From assembly GCA_019247605.1 (NCBI GenBank), contig JAFBAS010000137.1, forward strand, positions 1 to 47,093: a stretch of DNA of 47,093 bases. The letters run 5' to 3'. The notes under the pieces are model-generated. The model saw only the letters and a list, made by a program, of their open reading frames with translations. It did not search any database and was not told the DNA's origin. This document shows positions 8,727 through 17,390 of this stretch, piece by piece (position 1 is the stretch's first letter; each line of letters starts with the position of its first letter). The stretch is from Hyphomicrobiales bacterium. Lineage in GTDB: Bacteria > Pseudomonadota > Alphaproteobacteria > Rhizobiales > Beijerinckiaceae. The position numbers and the translations under genes were made by a program.

Positions 8727-8867
8727 TTCAATTCTCCCTGTATCCGCCGGTTCAAGGCCGGCGGCCACAGGCCCTTAGATGAGCGTGCGCCGGTTCCAAG
8801 TCAACGAGCCAGAGGCATCGAGACCAGGACCGGCCGCACGCACGATCGGAAAAAATGGCGAAGGCGC

Positions 8868-9476
8868 TCAGCTTACCAGCCCCTCCGCCTTCATCGCCTC
8901 CACGACCTTGGGCCGCGACGCGATTCGAGCCACGTATTGCTGGAGAGACGGCCATTTGCTGAGATCAAAGCCGACATGCTTTGCCCAACCGAGGACGGTA
9001 AAGAGATAGCCGTCCGCAACGGTGAACTTGTCGCCCATGAGATGGGTCTTGCCGTCGAGCTGCTTCACGAGCCAGTCGAGCCGTTTGGAAAGGGTCGCCT
9101 TCACGGCCTCCTTCCATTCGGCCGTCTGCGCCGGGTTGAACATCGAACCCATGGGCTTGTGGAGCTCCGCGGTGATAAAATTCAGCCATTCCTGCAGCCT
9201 GTAGCGCTCAATCGTGCCCGGCGCCGGCGCGATTCCGGCGCCCGGCTTCTGGTCGGCGATATATTGCACGATCGCCGGCCCCTCCGTGAGCTTCTCGCCA
9301 TTGTCGAGGACGAGCATCGGAACATAGCCCTTGCCGTTGACGGCGTTGAAATCCTCGCCCGTTTCGACAGTCTTCTTCGCGAGATCCACCTTGTGAAGCG
9401 TGAAAGGCAGGCCCGCCTCGCGCAGCGCGATATGCGGCGAAAGCGAGCAGGCACCGGGCGTGTAGTATAACTTCAT
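8868..9476 (-). CDS. Glutathione S-transferase (beta-type)
   Basis: This cytosolic glutathione transferase has 202 residues. The N-terminal thioredoxin-like domain starts MKLYYTPGACSLSPHIALRE, with the Cys of GACSLS in the position of the beta-class active-site cysteine. EGPAIVQYIAD is the glutathione-binding turn. The all-helical C-terminal domain (about residues 87-202) holds FTVADGYLFTVLGW, the usual N-capping box. The chosen ATG follows AGGAGA by six bases; a longer frame to 9521 has no such site. The gene is divergent from an HxlR-type regulator with a dyad in the gap, so control by that regulator is likely (inference). The physiological substrate is unknown. Confidence 0.9.
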   Translation of the reverse strand: MKLYYTPGACSLSPHIALREAGLPFTLHKVDLAKKTVETGEDFNAVNGKGYVPMLVLDNGEKLTEGPAIVQYIADQKPGAGIAPAPGTIERYRLQEWLNFITAELHKPMGSMFNPAQTAEWKEAVKATLSKRLDWLVKQLDGKTHLMGDKFTVADGYLFTVLGWAKHVGFDLSKWPSLQQYVARIASRPKVVEAMKAEGLVS

Positions 9477-9581
9477 CGGAGATCTCCTGTGAAAGCGGCA
9501 AGATCGCGACGGACGCATCAAGCAGGCGCGTCGCTGTCGCGTCGCTCAGCGGCATTGCACATTGCTTTCCTGTAGACAAGT

Positions 9582-9599
9582 ACTCACCTTCTGGTAAGT
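9582..9599. promoter_or_regulatory. Putative HxlR-family operator
   Basis: ACTCACC (9582-9588), TTCT, GGTAAGT (9593-9599) is an 18-base dyad with 6 of 7 positions paired. It ends nine bases before the hxlR start codon and lies between the divergent gst and hxlR genes. Dyads of the ACTTACC/GGTAAGT kind are common upstream of HxlR-family genes. Autoregulation and control of gst are inferred. Confidence 0.55.
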
Positions 9600-9608
9600 T
9601 TTGGTGCC

Positions 9609-9989
9609 ATGAAAAAATGCGCCGGCCCCGCCCATGGGAACGTCTTCGACCCTGCTTGCCCTGCCCGAGCGGTTCTCGAGGTGCTCGCGGAAAAATGGGC
9701 GCTATTGCTCGTCCATATGCTCGCGAACGGACCTGCTCGAACGGCGCAGTTGCGGCGCCAGATCGGCGGCATATCCGACAAGATGCTGATTCAGACGCTA
9801 CGCCGGCTCGAGCGCAATGGCTTTGTGGAAAGGCGTGCCTTTCCCGAGGTGCCGCCGCGAGTCGAATATTCTCTCACCGCCCTCGGCGCTTCGCTCAGCG
9901 AGCCGATCACCACGCTCGACCGCTGGGTCGAGCGGCACCTGCGTGACATCGACGGGGCACAGCGTCAATTTGATCGTCGTGCGAGATGA
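9609..9989 (+). CDS. HxlR-family winged-helix transcriptional regulator
   Basis: This 126-residue DNA-binding protein has the MarR-like winged helix of the HxlR family. The signature run is EVLAEKWALLLVHMLANGPARTAQLRRQIGGISDKMLIQTLRRLERNGFVERR (starting near residue 25), covering the recognition helix and wing. A cysteine lies just before the domain (Cys17, in DPACPAR), the position used for redox or electrophile sensing in some relatives (family knowledge, not shown here). The target is probably the divergent glutathione S-transferase gene and its own promoter. The phytoene-synthase-like gene follows closely downstream. Confidence 0.9.
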   Translation: MKKCAGPAHGNVFDPACPARAVLEVLAEKWALLLVHMLANGPARTAQLRRQIGGISDKMLIQTLRRLERNGFVERRAFPEVPPRVEYSLTALGASLSEPITTLDRWVERHLRDIDGAQRQFDRRAR

Positions 9990-10059
9990 GAGACCCCCGC
10001 CTTTCAGCGAATATGCAGGACCCGGCTGGCAAGCTCGCGCTCCCTACACGGCCTCGCCG

Positions 10060-10992
10060 GTGAGCCAATCCGCCGCCACCTCCGTGGAGCGCGCCTATGC
10101 CCATTGCGAACTTCTCTTGCGGGAGAACGACAAGGATCGCTTTCTCGCCGACCTGTTCATTCCCGCGTCGCATCGCCGCCATATCCACGCATTGCATGCC
10201 TTTTCCTTCGAAATCGCGCGGATTCGCGAGTTCGTGAGCGAGCCCATGCCGGGGGAGCTGCGCCACCAGTGGTGGCGGGACGCTCTCGAGGGCAATGCGT
10301 GGGGCGGTGTGGGCGCCAATCCGGTCGCGGCTGCCCTCACGGACACGATCGATCGCTTCGGCCTCTCACGCTTCGCCCTCGTCGCGCTCATCGATGCTCG
10401 CGGCTTCGATCTCTACGACAGTCCCATGCCCGATCTTTCCTCGCTCGAAGCGTATTGCAAGAACACCTCATCGGTCCTTTTCGCGCTGGCCGGCGAGATC
10501 CTCGCGCAGGCAGTGCAAGCGCCTGGCGCGCCTGCCGATGCCCCGCCGGACGACGCAGCCGAGGACCGTTCAGCCTCGCGTCTTGCCATTGCGGCGCAGC
10601 ATTCGGGTCTGGCCTATGCCTTCACGGGGCTGATCCGCGCTTTCGCTCTGCATGCCGCGCGCGGGCAGGTTTACATTCCAAGCGATGTTTTGCGGCGCCA
10701 TGGCTCCTCGAGCGAGGAAGCCTTGGCCGGACACGCGACGCCTCCCCTGCTCGCGAGCCTTGCCGAATGGCGCCGTGAGGCGCGTCGGCACCTTGCAAAT
10801 GCGATATCCGCCGTCGCAAATCTCTCCGAGGGGCTGATGCCCGCTTTCCTCCCGCTGGCACTCGTCCCCCCGTACCTGAAAGAGAGCGAAAACCGCGAAC
10901 GTGATCTCTTTCGCACTCCGATCGAGCTGCCTCAATGGCGTCGCCAATGGGCTCTGTGGCGCGGCCTGCCGCAATCGGCATCGGCGAAATGA
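10060..10992 (+). CDS. Squalene/phytoene synthase family protein, NDUFAF6-like, no catalytic Asp motifs
   Basis: The fold is that of trans-isoprenyl head-to-head synthases, but the enzyme motifs are missing. In true synthases the first helix reads like DDIVDE; here the aligned stretch is HAFSFEIARIREFVSE. The second motif (DVxED before RGRxYLP) is replaced by IRAFALHAARGQVYIPSDVL. The family branch with LRHQWWRDALEG is that of mitochondrial NDUFAF6 and its alphaproteobacterial homologues, linked to complex I assembly. I propose the GTG at 10060 (310 residues), which gives VERAYAHCELL near the N-terminus as in relatives; a GTG at 9979 that overlaps hxlR is possible, and neither has a clear ribosome site. 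No carotenoid or hopanoid genes are adjacent. Confidence 0.8.
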   Translation: MSQSAATSVERAYAHCELLLRENDKDRFLADLFIPASHRRHIHALHAFSFEIARIREFVSEPMPGELRHQWWRDALEGNAWGGVGANPVAAALTDTIDRFGLSRFALVALIDARGFDLYDSPMPDLSSLEAYCKNTSSVLFALAGEILAQAVQAPGAPADAPPDDAAEDRSASRLAIAAQHSGLAYAFTGLIRAFALHAARGQVYIPSDVLRRHGSSSEEALAGHATPPLLASLAEWRREARRHLANAISAVANLSEGLMPAFLPLALVPPYLKESENRERDLFRTPIELPQWRRQWALWRGLPQSASAK

Positions 10993-11008
10993 CGCTTGGC
11001 GACCCTCA

Positions 11009-12061
11009 TCAATTCGGGCTCACGCCGCGCTTGCCGCTCGGCGCGATGAAGAATTCGATGCCCGCGCTGCGCAGCGAGTTCTTGATCTCCGTGGCGCTCT
11101 CCTTCGGACCCGAGGGAACCCCGTCGGTCTCCTCGAGTCGCCTGATGGTCGAGGGCGACACCGCAGTCGCCTCAGAAAGATCGCGCACGGACCAATTGAG
11201 AATGCCCCGGGCCGCGCGGATCTGGGCGCCTGTCAGAAGCGCGTCATCTGAGCGCCTCGGCCACATCTTCTCGTCGTGAATGTCGGTCGAGACGCCGACG
11301 CGCGTGACGACCGCACCGTTCGGTTTGCCGGGCTCGATCGAACGCGATTTGAACCAACGGTATTCTCCCGATTTCATCCGGATGCGGTGCTCGACCTCAT
11401 AAAGTTGTGACCGGTCGTTCGCTTGGTTCCATGCGGAGAGCGTCGCCTGCCGGTCTTCGGGATGGACGCATTCGAGCCAGCCCATTCCGAGCGCCTCCGC
11501 AAGCGCTTGGCCGGTCAGCTCCTGCCAGCCGAAAATGTCGACGACGATGCCGTCCGGGCGGCTGAGCCAGACAGGACGGCAGCTCGCGCGGACAAGGCTC
11601 TGGAAGCGCTGCTGTTGCTCGGTGATCGTCTCCCTCGCTTCACGGCGCGCGGTGACGTCGGACCAAATCGAAACTCGCCTGATAGGCACCCCTTTCTCAT
11701 CCAGAAGGACCTCGCTTTGCGTATGCAGCCAACGCAAAGTGCCTTTGGGCTGAATGATCCGAAACTCGCGATCCTGCGGCTCGGCTGCGTGCATCGCATC
11801 GTCGAGATCGCTCGGCAGCTTGCGATCGTCGGGATGGATCAGGCGTTCGAGCAGCGAATAACTCGGCTCGACGCCGCGCGGCTCCAGTCCGAGCAGGCGG
11901 TACACACCAGTCGACCACTGCATTGCACGCGAATAAAGCCCCCTGGACCAATCTCCACTGCGTGGATCGATATCGAGGTCCGACAAACCGATCCCGAGTT
12001 TCTCCTCGATAAAGCGAAGTGTATCGATGGCTCCATATTCGCCCCCAAACAAAACGATCAT
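11009..12061 (-). CDS. PAS-PAS sensor with C-terminal helix-turn-helix
   Basis: This is a one-component signalling protein of 350 residues. Two PAS folds are visible. One is at about residues 45-138, ending in RRVSIWSDVTARREARETI. The second is at about 150-258, with VWLSRPDGIVVDIFGWQELTG, HPEDRQATLSAWNQA and RVGVSTDIHDEK. A short linker leads to a Xre-like helix-turn-helix at about 272-315 (LLTGAQIRAARGILNWSVRDLSE, then VSPSTIRRLEE). That domain is a common alphaproteobacterial type in which it usually stands alone. No kinase, GGDEF or EAL domain is present, so the output is presumably DNA binding. No cofactor residue can be named. It is convergent with the synthase-like gene and divergent from tyrS. 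Confidence 0.85.
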   Translation of the reverse strand: MIVLFGGEYGAIDTLRFIEEKLGIGLSDLDIDPRSGDWSRGLYSRAMQWSTGVYRLLGLEPRGVEPSYSLLERLIHPDDRKLPSDLDDAMHAAEPQDREFRIIQPKGTLRWLHTQSEVLLDEKGVPIRRVSIWSDVTARREARETITEQQQRFQSLVRASCRPVWLSRPDGIVVDIFGWQELTGQALAEALGMGWLECVHPEDRQATLSAWNQANDRSQLYEVEHRIRMKSGEYRWFKSRSIEPGKPNGAVVTRVGVSTDIHDEKMWPRRSDDALLTGAQIRAARGILNWSVRDLSEATAVSPSTIRRLEETDGVPSGPKESATEIKNSLRSAGIEFFIAPSGKRGVSPN

Positions 12062-12437
12062 CAGAGACCCCTACTCTGGATCCAACCTGGACGGCCGTGA
12101 TGACGAGCTCACATCGCGGCAAGTAAGGCACAACTATGTTATTTCGACAAGAGTATAGTGATGGCTGCTTGAACTAAGAGTAACAAGCATGTTTTTCCAT
12201 AATACAGAATTTAAAACAGTCTAAACCAGTGTTATCGAAGCCGCGAGCGCACCCTTCGTCCAACGGCGAGCGAGCCATCAGCCGCCGCCCCAACGAGCCG
12301 GGAGCGTCCGGGCGTACCGTGCCCTAGACGATTTGATTTTGCGGGCGCGTGGCATTACGCACCCAGTGCGACCTACCGAGGAATGGGAGACCGAGCTCTC
12401 CGGCCGGCGGCTACGGCAGAGCCCAGCGGAGACTGTG
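12062..12437. other. Long intergenic region between PAS regulator and tyrS, A/T-rich in its middle
   Basis: This 376-base divergent gap holds no supported gene. Bases of roughly 12120-12235 are clearly richer in A and T than the surroundings (for example TTTTTCCATAATACAG at 12192-12207). It should carry the promoters for both neighbours, but I cannot assign -35/-10 pairs with correct spacing. A TTGAAC at 12169 and a CATAAT at 12198 are 23 bases apart, which is too far. Confidence 0.5.
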
Positions 12438-13697
12438 ATGTCCTTCAAATCCGAATTCCTCCAAAATCTCGACCAAAGGGGATTCATTCACCAAGGTTCG
12501 GATCTTCCCGCGCTCGATGCGCTCGCCCGCAAGGGCGAAGTGGTGGGCTATATCGGCTTCGATTGCACGGCCGTTTCGCTCCACGTCGGCTCGCTCATCC
12601 AGATCATGATGCTCCATTGGCTCCAGCGGACCGGCAACAAAGCCGTCGCGCTGATGGGCGGTGGGACGACGCGGGTGGGCGATCCTTCCGGACGCGATCA
12701 GTCGCGCAAGCTTCTGTCGGTCGAGGAGATCGAGGCCAATAAGGAAGGCATAAAGCAGGTATTTGCACGTTTCCTGCGCTTTGGAGATGCCAAGACCGAC
12801 GCCCTCATGCTCGACAATGCCGAGTGGCTCACCAAGCTCAACTACATCGATTTCCTGCGCGATGTCGGCCGCCACTTCTCGGTCAACCGCATGCTTTCGA
12901 TGGATTCGGTGAAGCTGCGTCTCGATCGCGATCAGGAAATGTCCTTCATCGAATTCAACTACATGTGCTTGCAGTCCTATGATTTCGTCGAATTGTCGCG
13001 GCGCGTCGGCTGCAACCTGCAAATGGGCGGATCCGACCAATGGGGAAACATAATCACCGGCGTCGATCTCGGAAGGCGGATGGGGACGCCCCAGCTCTAC
13101 GCGCTCACGACGCCGCTTCTCACCACGGCTTCCGGCGCCAAGATGGGCAAGACGGCCACGGGAGCGGTGTGGCTCAATGCCGAGCTCTTCAGCCCCTACG
13201 ATTACTGGCAGTTCTGGCGCAATACCGAAGACGCCGATGTCGGGCGCTTCCTGCGCTTGTTCACGCTTCTGCCGATCGGCGAGATCGTCCGCCTCGAGGC
13301 GTTGCAAGGCGCCGAGATCAACGAAGCGAAGAAGAAGCTCGCGAGTGAGGCAACCCGGCTGCTGCACGGAGACGCGGCGGCGGATGAAGCGGCACGAACC
13401 GCGCGCGAGACATTCGAGGAAGGTACGCTCGCCTCGAGCCTTCCCACCGTCGAGATCGCGCGCGCGGAATTCGAGGCGGGACTCGGCGTGCTGAGCGCGT
13501 TCGTGCGGGCGGGTCTCGTCGCGTCAAACGGCGAGGCCCGCCGACAGATCAAAGGTGGCGGCCTGCGGCTGAACGATGTCCCCATCGCCGACGAGCGCGC
13601 GGTGCTTCGCGCTGCCGATCTCTCGGCCGACGGCGTTGCCAAGCTGTCGCTCGGCCGCAAACGCCACGTCCTTTTAAAACCCGTGCCGTGGCCATAG
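12438..13697 (+). CDS. tyrS: Tyrosyl-tRNA synthetase
   Basis: This class I synthetase charges tRNA-Tyr. It is 419 residues from the ATG at 12438, which follows GGAGA by five bases; longer frames upstream are not supported. The class I HIGH motif is HVGS (residues 49-52). The tyrosine pocket and tRNA-site motifs [11 protein letters not shown] (about 195-205) and the KMSKS equivalent KMGKT (235-239) are present. A C-terminal S4 RNA-binding domain includes [20 protein letters not shown]. The KMGKT form of the signature is common in alphaproteobacterial TyrS and is not a defect. It is divergent from the PAS regulator and convergent with the YhdP-like gene. Confidence 0.97.
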   Translation: MSFKSEFLQNLDQRGFIHQGSDLPALDALARKGEVVGYIGFDCTAVSLHVGSLIQIMMLHWLQRTGNKAVALMGGGTTRVGDPSGRDQSRKLLSVEEIEANKEGIKQVFARFLRFGDAKTDALMLDNAEWLTKLNYIDFLRDVGRHFSVNRMLSMDSVKLRLDRDQEMSFIEFNYMCLQSYDFVELSRRVGCNLQMGGSDQWGNIITGVDLGRRMGTPQLYALTTPLLTTASGAKMGKTATGAVWLNAELFSPYDYWQFWRNTEDADVGRFLRLFTLLPIGEIVRLEALQGAEINEAKKKLASEATRLLHGDAAADEAARTARETFEEGTLASSLPTVEIARAEFEAGLGVLSAFVRAGLVASNGEARRQIKGGGLRLNDVPIADERAVLRAADLSADGVAKLSLGRKRHVLLKPVPWP

Positions 13698-13751
13698 TGC
13701 CCGCGTGAAGTTCAGGTCGCCGCCACCGCGTTCGGCGGCTCGGCTCAAGCC

Positions 13752-16700
13752 TCAACGCCCGTTGCGGTTGATTTCGTTCAAGTCCTTGTTGTTGTCGAGC
13801 TCGATTTCATGCGAACCGAGCTGCCCCACATCGAACAGCTTGCGAAGAAATCCCGGCGTCATCGCCGAGAGCGGATTGACGCTGATATCGGGACGGGTGA
13901 GGGCGCCGGTCACGTGGAAATTCACGCCGAGGAGGCCCTCATTCGTGCCGCCGCCGAGCAAGGGTCCAAATAGCGGCACCTTGCTGAACGCATTGTTCAG
14001 GCCATACGCAGGGACGAAGGTACCGGTGAGGTTTTGCGCGTTCTTGCCGAAGTCCACGAGACCCGAAAGGGTGATTCCCGCCTGATTGCCGACGATCAAT
14101 GCTTCGCGCACATCGAGCCGACCCGCATTGCGCACGAAGCTTGCCTGCATACGATTGAATTGCGCTTCCCCGCTCGAGAGCGGCGTACGCGACGCGCCCG
14201 CGGCGTCCGACGATGCGGGAGGTGGAGGTGCCTGGGCAAAGATGCGGGCGAGCGCCTCCTCATTGCGCAGGCTGAAATCGCGGATCGCGACAGCTCCCGC
14301 CTGAGAGCCCACGCTCGGCGTCACGCGCAGCACCATGTTGCCCGAGACCATGTGTTCGTAAAGATCGGTGAAGCGCAGGAAAGCGCCGGCATCCGAGGTT
14401 TGGAGCGTGATCAAAGGTCGTCCTTGATGGTCGAGTGACCCATTCACGTCGGCGCGCCCGATCTGCCCGGAGAAGTGGAACTCTGTAAGCCCCTGCCCGC
14501 GCCGGCTGAGCCGAACGTCGAGACTCGTCCCCTTCTCATCGCCGAAACCGATCGCATTGGCCGCTTTCAGATCGAGATCGGCGTCTTGCGTGTCGGATTG
14601 AGTCCCCGACATGAAGCTCTTGATGAAGGGGCGCAAATCAATCGCCAGGCCTCGAGCCGTCGTCTTGTAGACGTTCGCGTCTCGCGCCACCTCGACGCGC
14701 AGATCGTCACCTGGCGATATTTTAAAGCTGTCGAATTTTGCCGAGAGAAGCGCACCGTCTTTCCCTGTCGCAAGCTCTCCGGTCACGGCGACCGGCGCGG
14801 CGGAAAGATTGATCTTGCTGAAGCGCGTCTGATCCTCACCCGGTGTCACGCGCAAAGTGAGCTTGCCGGGTCGTCCGGCGGGCTTCGTCCAACCCGGCAC
14901 GAAGCCGTCGATGCTCACGCGGCTCAAATCCGCTTCGAGGTCGAAGGCGGGGCTCGGCCCCGCATCCGCTGCCGGCGCAATCTTTAAGGGTAACGGACCG
15001 GTGAGTGTCTTGCCCATGTGCAGCCCGAGCTTTGCTCGCGCGGCGTCATCGAGCGTGAGCGCAAGCCTGATCTGCGGAGCGGGATCGCTCGGCTCCTTGC
15101 GAAGGTCGACGCTCGCCGGCACGCCCATAAAGCGGCCGTCGCCTTTTGCGGTCATCACACCACCGGTTATCATGAAGGCGAGCTGGGCGTTGTCGAGCTT
15201 CTGCCCCGCGCCGACGTCCTGGACTGAAAGCTTCGTCAAATTGCCTTGGACCGTGACCGGAACGTCCCTCGGCTTAACGCCATCGCGCAAGGTCAGGGAA
15301 AATTGCACCCGAGCATCGCCCATTCCTGAGACGCTTTCCGGCGCGACCTGTTGGCCGGGACCGCGCAAGGCATCATGCTCAAGAGCCGCCACGAAAGCGT
15401 CGGCGGCGCCCTCGACGTGAAAGCTCACCTGGGCGGTCGGCGGCTTTTTGGTGGTATCCGAGACGGCGAAACGACCTTGGTTGAGCGACAGCACGCGATT
15501 GTCGCCGAGATCCACATCCGCGCTCGAAACGAGCACGGTCACGGTATGGCCGGTCCCCTCCACGTGCGCGACCGCCGAGGTGAGCGGCGGAAGATCATCG
15601 GAGAAACGTAAGTTCGTCTCCGACAGATCGGCCGACAATCTCATGGCTTCATCGGGCACCGGCCGGTCCGACATGGCGTCGGCCAGCGATTGCTCATTGA
15701 AGCTGTTGCTCAAGGAGAAATGCTCGAGCACGCCGCGCCCGAGCCGCTCGATCAGGTATTTGCGAACATCCTTTGCGACCTGCGGGGGCCAGAGCGCGAG
15801 AAGAGCGCGCGCAGGCATGCGCCCTGATTGCATCGCGAGCGTCAAGCCTCCTGCGCGGCCGCGCCGATAGGTTGCATTCAAGGCGAATGAGATATCCTTG
15901 CCGGAAAGTTCGAGCGGCGCGACCGTCAAGGTGGCGTCACGCGGCGAGAGGGTTCCCGACATACGAATGCGCGAAAGCGAGATCGGTTGATCGTCGGCCC
16001 CCGCGCCGGCGACAAAGCCGTTCGCACCGGAGAACTCGAAGGAAAAGTCGCCATCAGAGTTGGGTATGATGCGCCCTCCCACCGAGACATCCGTGTCGCC
16101 GGCGAGCACGCCGAATTTGCGCAGCTCGACCACATGAGAGGTACCGTCATAGGCGAAGGCCGCAGTGATCTCATCGGTGACCATCAACGGCGCCTTCTCA
16201 CCCGGCTTGTTCCACGCGGCCGCTCCGGCCGTCAGCTCACCTCTCGCCTCTCCGACACGCCCGTCCGTGCCGATTTCGATCTCGATGCGCCCGGAAACCG
16301 GCATGTCAGGCGCGAGCGCCAAAGGGCGCGGCACCACCGGGAGGAGAATGTCGCCGACGGGTGCATCCTTTGGCTCGACCACAAGGCGCCGTTCGTTGCC
16401 GCTACCACGTTCGACGGCAGCTTCGAGGGACCAATCGCCCGATGGCCCCTTGAGGGAAAGATGCACATGCTCCCGCACGTCGCGCTCGAAAGACGCGGTC
16501 ACGTGCGAAAAGATCAGCTCGTCGTTCGAGCGCTCATCCTCGACCGTCAGGCGGCCGTCCTCGATGCCGACGAAATTGATGACCTTGAAGGGGCCGCGAG
16601 GACCGAAAAGCTCGTCATAAGCCGCGACGAGCCCGTGACGCACATGATCCGGGCCGCTGCCCTCAGGCCTCGCGCCATCCACCTGGCTAAGCGCAGGCGC

Positions 16701-17225
16701 GGTCTGCCCCTCTTTCAAGCCAGCGTCAGCGGTATTCGCCGGTGCCGTCGAAAACGCCGTCACGAACGAGATTTCACCCTGCCGGCTGATCGAGGCCTTG
16801 AATTGCGGGCCGATGAGAGCGATCCGGTGCAGGCCGGCATCGGGGAGCAAGAGCCGCATCGGGTCGAAATCGACCTCGGCTTTTGGCGCTGAAATGATTT
16901 CGTGGCCTGCCGCATCCTTGATCGACAGCCCGAGCACCGTGACCGAAGGGCGCGCGCCGCGTGCTTCGAGCTCGGCGCCCGAGACGGTCACCGCGAAGCC
17001 TTCTGCAAATCTCTGCTGCAAGGCGGAGGTGATCCGCGGCATGAGTGCATCAAGCGATACGGGGCCTTGCGCGAGACGCCAGGTGAGTGCACCGATCCCC
17101 ATTGCCGCGAGAAGAAGGACGCCGCAAAACCCGAGCGCCGCATAGCGAAAGAGTCGCATGCGCGAACTCGCGCCGCTCGCCCTCGCGTCAGGCGGTGAGA
17201 CACCGGTATGGACAGGCTCGGACAT
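13752..17225 (-). CDS. YhdP/AsmA-like large envelope protein (DUF3971 and AsmA-like C-terminus)
   Basis: This is a 1157-residue bitopic protein. A cytosolic tail of about 25 residues ends in MRLFR, a single membrane helix follows (about residues 27-50, YAALGFCGVLLLAAMGIGAL), then a long periplasmic part rich in beta-strand-like repeats. The C-terminal stretch GLVDFGKNAQNLTGTFVPAY and FSKVPLFGPLLGGG is typical of the AsmA-like C-terminal domain in YhdP relatives. The family (YhdP, TamB, AsmA) forms long hydrophobic grooves that carry phospholipid between inner and outer membranes; that role is transferred from Escherichia coli. It is convergent with tyrS and divergent from bcp. The specific paralogue assignment is less sure than the superfamily. 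Confidence 0.85.
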   Translation of the reverse strand: MSEPVHTGVSPPDARASGASSRMRLFRYAALGFCGVLLLAAMGIGALTWRLAQGPVSLDALMPRITSALQQRFAEGFAVTVSGAELEARGARPSVTVLGLSIKDAAGHEIISAPKAEVDFDPMRLLLPDAGLHRIALIGPQFKASISRQGEISFVTAFSTAPANTADAGLKEGQTAPALSQVDGARPEGSGPDHVRHGLVAAYDELFGPRGPFKVINFVGIEDGRLTVEDERSNDELIFSHVTASFERDVREHVHLSLKGPSGDWSLEAAVERGSGNERRLVVEPKDAPVGDILLPVVPRPLALAPDMPVSGRIEIEIGTDGRVGEARGELTAGAAAWNKPGEKAPLMVTDEITAAFAYDGTSHVVELRKFGVLAGDTDVSVGGRIIPNSDGDFSFEFSGANGFVAGAGADDQPISLSRIRMSGTLSPRDATLTVAPLELSGKDISFALNATYRRGRAGGLTLAMQSGRMPARALLALWPPQVAKDVRKYLIERLGRGVLEHFSLSNSFNEQSLADAMSDRPVPDEAMRLSADLSETNLRFSDDLPPLTSAVAHVEGTGHTVTVLVSSADVDLGDNRVLSLNQGRFAVSDTTKKPPTAQVSFHVEGAADAFVAALEHDALRGPGQQVAPESVSGMGDARVQFSLTLRDGVKPRDVPVTVQGNLTKLSVQDVGAGQKLDNAQLAFMITGGVMTAKGDGRFMGVPASVDLRKEPSDPAPQIRLALTLDDAARAKLGLHMGKTLTGPLPLKIAPAADAGPSPAFDLEADLSRVSIDGFVPGWTKPAGRPGKLTLRVTPGEDQTRFSKINLSAAPVAVTGELATGKDGALLSAKFDSFKISPGDDLRVEVARDANVYKTTARGLAIDLRPFIKSFMSGTQSDTQDADLDLKAANAIGFGDEKGTSLDVRLSRRGQGLTEFHFSGQIGRADVNGSLDHQGRPLITLQTSDAGAFLRFTDLYEHMVSGNMVLRVTPSVGSQAGAVAIRDFSLRNEEALARIFAQAPPPPASSDAAGASRTPLSSGEAQFNRMQASFVRNAGRLDVREALIVGNQAGITLSGLVDFGKNAQNLTGTFVPAYGLNNAFSKVPLFGPLLGGGTNEGLLGVNFHVTGALTRPDISVNPLSAMTPGFLRKLFDVGQLGSHEIELDNNKDLNEINRNGR

Positions 17226-17255
17226 CCGTGAAGCGACTCAGCCGATTGCCTCCAG

Positions 17256-17276
17256 CGAGCTTGGAGCTCAAGCTCG
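17256..17276. promoter_or_regulatory. Perfect dyad between the YhdP-like gene and bcp
   Basis: CGAGCTTG (17256-17263) and CAAGCTCG (17269-17276) form perfect 8-base arms around GAGCT. It lies 30 bases upstream of the YhdP-like start and about 115 bases before bcp, in a divergent gap. It could be an operator or a leader hairpin for the minus-strand gene; nothing decides between them. Confidence 0.35.
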
Positions 17277-17390
17277 GCAGGGTTAGTGGACGGTCCGCGC
17301 AAGCGAGAGTTGCTCTTCGGCTTCAGTCGAACGAACTGGCGATTCGGCGCGCAATGATCTTACCCCATGACCCATCAGGGAGTTGAGAAT

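Noticed and set aside
9817-10059. Long N-terminal extension of the synthase-like gene
   Set aside because: This upstream frame runs through hxlR coding sequence in another frame and has no family similarity.
12278-12487. 69-codon minus-strand frame in the PAS regulator-tyrS gap
   Set aside because: It overlaps the tyrS start, has Arg/Ser-rich composition and no ribosome site.
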